Under the pieces are notes generated by a model, which worked only from the letters and a program-made list of their open reading frames with translations, was not told where the DNA came from and did no database searches. A stretch of DNA of 5,086 nucleotides from Spirochaetota bacterium. GTDB taxonomy: Bacteria > Spirochaetota > Spirochaetia > Treponematales > UBA12059. Numbering within the stretch: position 1 is the first letter of the stretch; each line of letters begins with the position of its first letter. Both the position numbers and the translations under genes were made by a program. Shown piece after piece: positions 1 to 5,086 of this stretch. Location: the NCBI GenBank assembly GCA_022709445.1, contig JAKLIU010000164.1:1-5086 (forward strand), in the 5' to 3' direction.

Positions 1-194
1 AGACGGAAGGCACCGAGGAAACCTACGTAATCCTCGGCCCGTGGGAATCCGATCCGACGAACAGCATCATCTCCTACCTCTCCCCGCTGGGGAAACGGCT
101 GCTCAACCACAAGGTGGGCGACCAGCTGGTGTTCGCGATCCACGACCGCAAATTCTCCTACTTGGTGAAGTCCATCAAGGCGTACGCAATCTGA
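1..194 (+). CDS. greA: Transcription elongation factor GreA, C-terminal end (5' truncated by window)
   Basis: The reading frame starts at base 3 and gives 63 residues ending in TGA; the rest of the gene lies off the left edge. The fragment is the C-terminal FKBP-like domain of the GreA/GreB family, which binds RNA polymerase near the secondary channel and stimulates cleavage of the transcript in backtracked complexes. The family signature is clear: YVILGPWESDP (fragment residues 8-18) matches the 'Y.ivG..Ead' strand, IISYLSPLGKRLLNHKVGD (22-40) matches the 'is..SPig.aLlgk.vGD' core, and the end FSYLVKSIKAY is the last strand. The GPWESDP and SYLSPLG wording resembles spirochaete GreA, which I recall being far longer than the usual 158 residues because of an extra N-terminal region. 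That part is not visible here, so the length cannot be tested. The VWA gene follows 46 bases downstream on the same strand. Confidence 0.9.
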   Translation, partial: TEGTEETYVILGPWESDPTNSIISYLSPLGKRLLNHKVGDQLVFAIHDRKFSYLVKSIKAYAI

Positions 195-200
195 GACCAG

Positions 201-225
201 GCGCCGCCCTTCCGCGGGGCGGCGC
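201..225 (+). terminator. GC-rich hairpin after greA, without a T tract
   Basis: GCGCCGCCC (201-209) is perfectly complementary to GGGCGGCGC (217-225), giving a 9-bp all-GC stem with a 7-base loop, seven bases after the greA stop codon. No T run follows; the next bases are GGCAAGGAAACC, which hold the ribosome binding site of the next gene. It may be a weak or factor-assisted terminator, an RNA end stabiliser for greA, or an element separating greA and VWA expression. The stem is seen in the sequence; its function is inferred. Confidence 0.45.
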
Positions 226-228
226 GGC

Positions 229-235
229 AAGGAAA
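229..235 (+). promoter_or_regulatory. Ribosome binding site of the VWA gene
   Basis: AAGGAAA lies with AAGGAA ending 6 bases before the ATG at 241 and 9 bases before the second, in-frame ATG at 244. Both starts are feasible, and the shorter spacing slightly favours 241. The site begins only three bases after the hairpin at 201-225, so folding of that stem leaves the site itself free. Confidence 0.6.
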
Positions 236-240
236 CCGCG

Positions 241-2262
241 ATGATGAAAAACCGTTGGTCCGTCGCGACCCTGTCCCTCCTGATCGCCCTCGCACCCGCC
301 GTGCCCGCGGCCGCCCAGGACCGGGTCGATCTGGTCGTGCTCCTGGACTCATCCCAGAGCATGTTCCCCTACTACAACCAGGTGGTGGACTACGTCGTGT
401 CCGGCACCATCCGGGAGTACATGCGCTTCGGCGACGGTTTCCACCTCATCTCCTTCGCCGATTCCACGCAGGTGGAGCTGGCCCAGGTGCTCCGCACGGA
501 GGATGACCTCAAGGCGGTGCTGGCCAGGCTCTACCTGCTCTACCCGCTGGGAAGGAACACTGACCTGGTCGGGGCCCTGAAGAACGTCCACCAGTACGTG
601 TCCGACCTGCCGGAAGCTGGCATGAAGTACATCGTGCTCATCACCGACGGCATGCACTCCCCTTCCGACGGCTCGGATTCCGCGGGACTCACGCCGGCGG
701 AGGTGGAGGCGGAGCTGCTCCGGACGGCCGGGCTCATTCGCGAACGCGGCTGGATCATGCGCATCGTACGGGTTCCCTTCACGGCCGGAGGGGACGGGAC
801 GGGCGCCGAGGCGGGCGAGTCCCCCGGCGGCGCCCCGGGGGCGGGGAACTACCTCGACACCGTCGCCGGGGCCCTGGGTACGGGCATGGCCGATTTCGAC
901 CCGGAGGACGGGGAAGCGGCCCTCAGGGAGACCATCGCCCTGCCGCGCATCGCCATCCCCGCGGAACTGGGAGAGCGTGATTACGCGTTCACCCTGCCCT
1001 TCGAGCTGACCAACCCGACCTCCGCCACGCTCAACCTGGAGCTGGATTCTCTCCTCCTAGCTGACGGCCGCGACATACTCAGGAAGAAGGTGTTCGTCAC
1101 CCTGGGCCCGGGCGCGAGCGCGAGCTTCGGGGCAAAGGTGCTCCTCCCCGAAGACCTGGCGCAGGGCCGTCAGGGTCTCAGCCTGGAACCCCGTTTCGCG
1201 GACGGGCTCCGGGTGAGCCCTGCGAGGAGCGAGACCGCGCTCGAACTGAAGAAGGCGCCGCTGGCGGCGTTCTTCCGGAATACGGCCATGGTCGGCCTGT
1301 TCCTCGGGCTGCTCGCCCTGGCGCTGATCATACTCTTCGTCGCCCTGCGCTACGTGCACGGCGTGCACCGCCGTTCCGAACGCCCCATCGTGGAAGCGGT
1401 GATGGATTCGCAGGCCGCGGAAGCAGCGGCCAGGGCCATGCCGTCAGGATGGAAGGCGGACGCGCGAGACGCCGCCGCCCTCCTCGGGAGCGCAGCGGCC
1501 AGGCCGGGACGGGAAACCGCCGACGGGGCCAGGCCGTCACGGGATGCCGTGTCTCGCGGCGCTCAGTCGCTCCAGCAAGCCGCGTCCACCAGTGCCGCCC
1601 GTGACGCAGCGGCCCTGCTGGCCTCCAGTGCGGCTCGCCCGGGGACGGAACGCGACGCGGGCTCACTGCTCGCCGGCGCGGCGTCCGCCGAGCGGCAGGC
1701 CGGTTCCAGCCGATCCGCCGACCTGCTCGCGTCCTGGTCGGGAACGCGCAGGGCTGTCCTGCCGACCGTCGCGGAAGCCGCCGCGTCCAGGCTGCCGGCG
1801 GGAAACCCGGGCCCGGCCGGGGCCATCGAGTTCCGGCCCGCGCTCAGGAAACCGGGCGCGGCGCGCTTCGGCTTGAGCGTCGGCGGCCAGAACCCGAACA
1901 TAGGGAGCCGCAACATCAAGACCATGCACGCGGGTGGCCGGAAAACCGTTGGCGGCCGCGGCAGCGACTTCCTGGTCTTCCTCCTGCCGGTGCCGGCACG
2001 CGTGGCCGACCTATACTTCGACGGAGAGAACCTCACCTTGGTCCCGGTCAAGCGGGCGTTCTTCCCCGGCAGCGACGGCCCGATACGCGACTGCATGGGC
2101 ATGGACATCCCGATGGTTACCTCGAGGGGTCGGGAGCTGGTGCTGCGCTTCGAGCGCTACGTGCCGCCCCTGGAGCACCTCAACAAGCTGCTGCACTGCA
2201 TCGATTCCCCGGGCGTCGCGGGGCCGACGGCGGCTGCCGTCGAGGGCGCCGCGGAGGTCTGA
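241..2262 (+). CDS. Membrane-anchored VWA-domain protein with Ala-rich linker and C-terminal FHA-like domain
   Basis: This 673-residue envelope protein is of unknown specific function. Residues 1-25 form a signal peptide (hydrophobic core 8-21, cleavage likely after AAA at 23-25). The VWA domain (about 28-232) has a complete MIDAS metal site: D36-S-S38-Q-S40, T107 in GRNTDL, and D136 in LITDG. A Gly/Pro-rich insert occupies about 182-203. A beta-rich, Ig-like segment (about 236-338, FELTNPTSATLNLELD) precedes a single membrane helix (about 348-369) and a basic RYVHGVHRR stop. This predicts VWA outside the inner membrane and the C-terminus inside. Residues 380-528 are Ala/Arg-rich, with a repeated RDAAALL motif. 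Residues about 543-655 form a folded domain (KTVGGRGSDFLVFL, ADLYFDGENLTLVP, ELVLRFERY) that resembles an FHA beta-sandwich lacking the phosphothreonine-binding residues. Its only cysteines are C618 and C653, both in this last domain. VWA with MIDAS is well supported; FHA-like is an inference. Confidence 0.88.
   Translation: MMKNRWSVATLSLLIALAPAVPAAAQDRVDLVVLLDSSQSMFPYYNQVVDYVVSGTIREYMRFGDGFHLISFADSTQVELAQVLRTEDDLKAVLARLYLLYPLGRNTDLVGALKNVHQYVSDLPEAGMKYIVLITDGMHSPSDGSDSAGLTPAEVEAELLRTAGLIRERGWIMRIVRVPFTAGGDGTGAEAGESPGGAPGAGNYLDTVAGALGTGMADFDPEDGEAALRETIALPRIAIPAELGERDYAFTLPFELTNPTSATLNLELDSLLLADGRDILRKKVFVTLGPGASASFGAKVLLPEDLAQGRQGLSLEPRFADGLRVSPARSETALELKKAPLAAFFRNTAMVGLFLGLLALALIILFVALRYVHGVHRRSERPIVEAVMDSQAAEAAARAMPSGWKADARDAAALLGSAAARPGRETADGARPSRDAVSRGAQSLQQAASTSAARDAAALLASSAARPGTERDAGSLLAGAASAERQAGSSRSADLLASWSGTRRAVLPTVAEAAASRLPAGNPGPAGAIEFRPALRKPGAARFGLSVGGQNPNIGSRNIKTMHAGGRKTVGGRGSDFLVFLLPVPARVADLYFDGENLTLVPVKRAFFPGSDGPIRDCMGMDIPMVTSRGRELVLRFERYVPPLEHLNKLLHCIDSPGVAGPTAAAVEGAAEV
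1465..1749 (+). repeat. Coding repeats of an RDAAALL-type motif in the VWA protein linker
   Basis: The linker contains four related motifs at residues 409-423 (RDAAALLGSAAARPG), 454-468 (RDAAALLASSAARPG), 471-484 (RDAGSLLAGAASAE) and 491-503 (RSADLLASWSGTR). The first two differ at only two of 15 positions, yet their DNA uses different codons (for example CTCCTC against CTGCTG for the Leu pair). The similarity therefore sits at protein level rather than in a recent DNA duplication. Each unit would make a short amphipathic helix with a paired Leu and flanking Arg. The role is unknown. Confidence 0.6.
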
Positions 2263-2270
2263 AGCACGGC

Positions 2271-2324
2271 ACGGGCGCTCAGCGCGACTTGATCCGGTCA
2301 AGCGCGGCGAGCGCCCGTTTCTTC
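2271..2324 (+). terminator. Nested hairpin plus T-rich run at the convergent VWA/HEAT junction
   Basis: ACGGGCGCTC (2271-2280) pairs perfectly with GAGCGCCCGT (2309-2318). Inside it, after a 2x2 mismatch, GCGC-type pairs (2283-2286 with 2303-2306) continue, then, past a bulged A at 2287, CTTGA (2288-2292) pairs with TCAAG (2298-2302) around the loop TCCGG. That is 19 base pairs in one long stem. On the + strand it runs directly into GTTTCTTC (2317-2324), the shape of an intrinsic terminator starting 8 bases after the VWA stop codon. The opposite strand leaves the stem into GCCGTGCTTC, a poor T tract, so termination there is less certain. The structure overlaps the last codons and stop of the HEAT gene. 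Confidence 0.65.
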
Positions 2325-3643
2325 ACCGACTCCACCGGATCGGACAGCGACATGGCCTCGATGGCGCCCAGGTGTTCCCTGGCCCCGTTGCGCTCTGCCC
2401 ACGCGATCCCTCCCAGCCTGACCGCGTAATCCTTGTCGGCCAGGATGAAGCCCACGAAGCGGGAAGCTCCCGGCCGGTCCAGGGCTATCACGGCCCGCGC
2501 CATGGCCGTGAAGAACGCCCGGTCCTTCTCGGCCTGCGCCGCGGCGAACACGGCTTCCGCCCGCGCCAGGATCGATCCTCCGGCCACGGCGGCCAGCACG
2601 ACGAAGGCCTTGGCGCGGTACGCCGCCGCGTTCTTCCCGTCCTCCAGGAAGGCTATGAGCGGGCCCAGCGCTTTCTCCCCGCCGATCTCGCCCAAGGCGT
2701 CCATCGCAGCCTCGCGTACCGTCTTCTCCGGATCGTATTTGACCTTGTACTCCAGGAACGGAACTGCCTCGGCGAGGCGCAGCTCCCCTGCGGCCTTGGT
2801 GGCCGCGGTGCGGGGTATGACATGGGGATCCCGCAGCCCCTGGATGATGGCGGCGGCCGCCTCGGGCTCCCCGAATTTCCGGAGCGCCGAAATGGCGTAG
2901 GCGCGAATGTTCGGATCGTCCGTCCCGGAGGCCGCCACCAGCACGGGTATGCCGCGCGGATCGGCCAGTTCCCCCAGCGAGGCGCACGCGTACATCCGCT
3001 CCACCTTGCCCGATTCAGGGTCGGCGGCCACCTTGGCCAGCAGGTCCCAGGAGCCGGCGGCCTTCATGCGGCCCAGGGCCAGGAGTATCTCCTGCCGGAC
3101 GGAGGGGGTCGAGTCGCCCTCGTAGGTGGATACCAGGACGGATGCGTCAGCGGCGGATCCCGCCGCGCCCATCATCTTGATGGCGGCCACCAGGTACTTC
3201 TTCTCCCCGTCCGCCACGATCTTCCCCGCCTCGGGCAGGGCGGCCGGGGATTTGAGCGCTATCAGGTAGGAGAACGCGGCCGCGACCGTCGCGTCGGGGG
3301 TGGAATCGCGGAGCCTGACCAGGGCGGCCGCGGCGTCCACGGCGTCGGACAGCAGGAGGGCCCCGAAGTAGTCGAGCGCGGCCTCCCGAATCTTCTGGCT
3401 GGTCGTGGCCTCGAGTATGGCCAGTATCTCGGCCTTGAACTCGGTGTCCTTGCCCGCCTTGAGGGCGGCTATCAGCTCGACCACCTGGCCCTCGATGCCA
3501 TACCTGAGCGTGGCCAGCCGGCGCTCGGACTCCGTCTCGTCCGCGACGATCCCGGGAGCGGCGAGCGACGACAGGGCCAGGACCAGGGCCAGTCGCCCGG
3601 CGAAGAAACGAAAACCGCGTGCAGGAATACGGTGCTGGATCAT
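2279..3643 (-). CDS. Exported HEAT-repeat protein
   Basis: This 454-residue protein has a signal peptide at residues 1-34: basic start with R5, R9, R12 and R17, hydrophobic core 18-29, likely cut after IVA at 32-34. No lipobox cysteine is present, so it is probably periplasmic and soluble rather than a lipoprotein. The mature part is alpha-helical solenoid repeats with the HEAT/PBS-lyase-like pattern of a conserved Asp or Pro turn, then V-R and an Ala/Leu helix. Clear examples are SVRQEILLALGRM (181-193), KVERMYACASLGEL (213-226), NIRAYAISALRKFG (245-258), KTVREAAMDALGEIG (307-321) and SVKKRALAALDRI (439-451). Roughly eight to ten repeats span 45-454. Such solenoids are protein-binding scaffolds, and no catalytic motif is seen. 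The only cysteine is C220. The ATG at 3643 has a GAAAGG site 6 bases upstream. It follows tgt by 44 bases and is probably cotranscribed with it. The partner and pathway are unknown. Confidence 0.87.
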   Translation of the reverse strand: MIQHRIPARGFRFFAGRLALVLALSSLAAPGIVADETESERRLATLRYGIEGQVVELIAALKAGKDTEFKAEILAILEATTSQKIREAALDYFGALLLSDAVDAAAALVRLRDSTPDATVAAAFSYLIALKSPAALPEAGKIVADGEKKYLVAAIKMMGAAGSAADASVLVSTYEGDSTPSVRQEILLALGRMKAAGSWDLLAKVAADPESGKVERMYACASLGELADPRGIPVLVAASGTDDPNIRAYAISALRKFGEPEAAAAIIQGLRDPHVIPRTAATKAAGELRLAEAVPFLEYKVKYDPEKTVREAAMDALGEIGGEKALGPLIAFLEDGKNAAAYRAKAFVVLAAVAGGSILARAEAVFAAAQAEKDRAFFTAMARAVIALDRPGASRFVGFILADKDYAVRLGGIAWAERNGAREHLGAIEAMSLSDPVESVKKRALAALDRIKSR

Positions 3644-3649
3644 GTCATG

Positions 3650-3655
3650 CCTTTC
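3650..3655 (-). promoter_or_regulatory. Ribosome binding site of the HEAT-repeat gene
   Basis: On the - strand GAAAGG ends 6 bases before the ATG at 3643-3641. A second ATG at 3648-3646 is out of frame and stops after two codons (ATG ACA TGA), so the site supports the start at 3643. Confidence 0.6.
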
Positions 3656-3687
3656 GCGATCGATGCGCCGCCCGACCCCGCCCGGGT

Positions 3688-4824
3688 TCAGGCGAGCTTG
3701 GTCCGGTAACGGGAGAGGAACTCGCGCTTGAAGTCCAGGAAGCGCCTCTCCTCGATACTGTATCGGATCTTGTGCACGAATTCATGCAGGAAGGCCAGGT
3801 TGTGGCAGCTGGCCAGCATGGAGAACAGGATCTCGTCGTTCTTGTACAGGTGGCGCAGGTAGGCGCGGCTGTATTCCTTGCACACGCGGCAGGAGCACTC
3901 CGGATCGGGCGCCGTGAAATCGCGCGTGTACTGGGCCTGCTTGATGGAGATGGGACCGTACGAGGTGAACAGGAGGCCGTTCCGGGCCGTGCGGGTGGGA
4001 TACACGCAGTCGAACATGTCGACTCCGTGCTCCACCGCCGCGAGTATGTAGTCGGGCGTGCCTATGCCCATCACGTAGCGCGGCTTCTCCCGCGGCAGCA
4101 GCTCCGCGGTGAAGGCCAGGAATTCCTCGAACACCGGGAAGCTCTCCCCCACCGACAGGCCGCCTATCGCGAGCCCGGGGAAATCCAGGGCGACCAGGTC
4201 GTCCGCGCTCCGCCTGCGGAGGTCCTTGTAGAAATTGCCCTGCACGATGCCGAAGAGCTTGCCCTCGAACTCGCCCCGGGTGTCGAGCCAGCGGCGCTTG
4301 GAGCGCTGGGCCCATGCGCTGGTCAGCCTGAGGGCCTTCAGCGCCTCCTTCTCGTCGCAGCCATAGGCGGTGCACACGTCCAGCTGCATGAATACGTCGC
4401 TCCTGAAGGCGGTCTGCACGTCCACGGCCAGTTCGGGGGTCAGGAGGTGCTTCGAGCCGTCTATGTGCGACTGGAACTTGACTCCCTCCTCCAGGATCTT
4501 CCGGAATGGAGCGAGCGAGAATACCTGGAAGCCGCCGGAGTCGGTGAGGAAGTTGCCCTTCCATCCGGTGAAGCCGTGCAAGCCGCCGGCGTCGCCGATC
4601 AGTTCGTGCCCGGGCCTGAGGAAGAGGTGGTAGGTATTCGCCAGGATGATCTCGAAGCCTATCTCCTCCAGGGAATCCTTGCTCACGGCCTTGACCGCCG
4701 CGTTGGTGCCCACCGGCATGAACACGGGAGTACGGACGCGGCCGTGGGGCAGGTCGACGAAACCGGTACGCGCGCCGCACGCGGGGTCGTACGCGGTCTG
4801 CTGGAATATTTCCGGGCTGCTCAC
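3688..4824 (-). CDS. tgt: tRNA-guanine(34) transglycosylase (queuine tRNA-ribosyltransferase)
   Basis: Tgt swaps guanine 34 in the anticodon of Asp, Asn, His and Tyr tRNAs for the queuosine precursor preQ1, in the cytoplasm. The protein has 378 residues, normal for the bacterial family, and is a complete TIM-barrel. Key residues are present: D95 in LTDSGGFQVFS (general acid/base), D149 in MQLDVCTAY and Q195 in FGIVQGN (base recognition), the GGLSVGE loop (221-227), D272 in FDCVYPTR (covalent nucleophile), and the zinc site C310-S-C312-R-V-C315 with H341 in CHNLAF. C151 and V225 match the residues described as typical of bacterial preQ1-using enzymes rather than eukaryotic queuine-using ones. 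The start is GTG at 4824-4822, preceded by AAAGGA with 7-base spacing; no ATG nearby gives a better fit. It lies 27 bases after the Lpt permease stop and 44 before the HEAT gene, all on one strand. Confidence 0.97.
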   Translation of the reverse strand: MSSPEIFQQTAYDPACGARTGFVDLPHGRVRTPVFMPVGTNAAVKAVSKDSLEEIGFEIILANTYHLFLRPGHELIGDAGGLHGFTGWKGNFLTDSGGFQVFSLAPFRKILEEGVKFQSHIDGSKHLLTPELAVDVQTAFRSDVFMQLDVCTAYGCDEKEALKALRLTSAWAQRSKRRWLDTRGEFEGKLFGIVQGNFYKDLRRRSADDLVALDFPGLAIGGLSVGESFPVFEEFLAFTAELLPREKPRYVMGIGTPDYILAAVEHGVDMFDCVYPTRTARNGLLFTSYGPISIKQAQYTRDFTAPDPECSCRVCKEYSRAYLRHLYKNDEILFSMLASCHNLAFLHEFVHKIRYSIEERRFLDFKREFLSRYRTKLA

Positions 4825-4831
4825 TTCTGTT

Positions 4832-4837
4832 TCCTTT
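4832..4837 (-). promoter_or_regulatory. Ribosome binding site deciding the GTG start of tgt
   Basis: On the - strand AAAGGA is followed by the 7-base spacer AACAGAA and GTG at 4824-4822. This places the protein start at (M)SSPEIF, about the usual distance before the first conserved stretch GRVRTPVFMPVG. It makes a GTG start more credible than any internal ATG. Confidence 0.6.
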
Positions 4838-4851
4838 CGCTGGGCGCGCCG

Positions 4852-5086
4852 TCAGGCCCGCCGCCATCCGAGCAGGGCGGCCGAGAGGACGGCGAATATG
4901 ACCGACGGGGCGAACGCTCCGGCCGCCGGGGACAGGGCGTCGTTGCCGGCCAGGAGCATGGAGATCATCTGGGCGACGTAGTAGCCAGTCGCCCCCACGA
5001 GGCTGACGAGGAGGCTCATGAGCAGCACGTTGCGCCGGAACCGGCCGGCGAGCGCGACGGAAAGCATGGCCACGATGAGCGGGGTC
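4852..5086 (-). CDS. LptF/LptG (YjgP/YjgQ) family permease, C-terminal end (5' truncated by window)
   Basis: The open frame runs from the right edge (last full codon at 5085) to TGA at 4854-4852, giving 77 residues. It contains the end of one membrane helix (fragment residues 2-13), a basic loop GRFRRN (14-19), a second helix (about 20-44, ending SLVGATGYYVAQMISMLL) and a last helix (about 57-74, APSVIFAVLSAALLGWRR). This order, with the YY.. motif, a short loop containing L-S-P and a final helix ending in arginines, is the hallmark of the C-terminal end of LptF/LptG permeases. These work with LptB to extract lipopolysaccharide-type lipids from the inner membrane toward the outer membrane. 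LptF and LptG cannot be told apart from this fragment. A GTG at 5073 is in frame but is internal, since the hydrophobic frame continues upstream. It is probably the first visible gene of an operon with tgt and the HEAT gene. Confidence 0.75.
   Translation of the reverse strand, partial: TPLIVAMLSVALAGRFRRNVLLMSLLVSLVGATGYYVAQMISMLLAGNDALSPAAGAFAPSVIFAVLSAALLGWRRA

Noticed and set aside
1563..2108. A 181-codon open frame on the - strand opposite the VWA linker and C-terminal domain
   Set aside because: It is antisense to a gene with a continuous domain order, is Arg/Pro/Ala-rich, and shows no family motif.
3659..3666. Overlapping palindromes ATCGAT and CGATCG upstream of the HEAT gene as a possible operator
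   Set aside because: They are only 6-bp palindromes, too short to be distinguished from chance, and no second copy or promoter is visible beside them.
1934..3709. A 591-codon open frame on the + strand running from inside the VWA gene through the whole HEAT gene in antisense
   Set aside because: It overlaps two well-supported genes, its product has no recognisable domain and a composition typical of antisense reading of GC-rich DNA, and no convincing ribosome binding site is needed to explain it. Long chance frames are common at this GC content.
3782..4867. A 361-codon open frame on the - strand in another phase over tgt
   Set aside because: It is Arg/Pro/Gly-rich frameshift reading of the clear tgt gene and also overlaps the end of the Lpt permease gene.
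5071..5073. GTG at 5073 as the start of a small 73-residue membrane protein
   Set aside because: The frame stays open and hydrophobic (TPLI) up to the window edge, and the fragment matches the C-terminal helices of LptF/LptG, so the real start lies outside the window.
1..5086. A defence island, phage or mobile element hidden in the window
   Set aside because: I looked for transposase, integrase, terminal repeats, tRNA targets, CRISPR-like arrays and toxin-antitoxin pairs and saw none. Composition is even, and three of the five genes are housekeeping, so the window reads as ordinary chromosome with two uncharacterised envelope genes.

Overview
The window is GC-rich (about two thirds G+C by eye) and densely coding. 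It most likely comes from a diderm bacterium of the Spirochaetota. The main pointers are the greA tail, whose wording (GPWESDP, IISYLSPLGK) resembles the form I know from spirochaetes, and an LptF/LptG-type permease, which implies an outer membrane. The phylum is an inference, and I cannot name a genus.

Layout, left to right. On the + strand: the 3' end of a GreA elongation factor gene (1-194), then, after a 46-base gap containing a GC hairpin, a complete gene for a 673-residue membrane-anchored von Willebrand factor A (VWA) protein (241-2262). On the - strand, read right to left: the 3' end of an LptF/LptG-family permease (4852-5086), a complete tgt for tRNA-guanine transglycosylase (3688-4824, GTG start), and a complete gene for an exported HEAT-repeat protein (2279-3643). 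The gaps are 27 and 44 bases, so these three probably form one operon. The two groups converge with only 16 bases between the VWA and HEAT stop codons. A long nested hairpin followed by a T-rich run lies over that junction and inside the last codons of the HEAT gene. It looks like the terminator of the VWA transcript.

Functions. GreA rescues backtracked RNA polymerase, Tgt makes queuosine precursors in tRNA, and the Lpt permease helps carry lipopolysaccharide-type lipid to the outer membrane. The two uncharacterised genes both encode envelope proteins. The VWA protein has an intact MIDAS metal site outside the inner membrane, one membrane helix, an Ala-rich linker with a repeated motif, and a C-terminal cytoplasmic domain that reads like a degenerate FHA fold. 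The HEAT protein has a signal peptide and is otherwise almost entirely helical repeats. No gene-free stretch exceeds 50 bases. I see no tRNA, rRNA, CRISPR, insertion sequence or sign of recent transfer. All five coding regions end in TGA.
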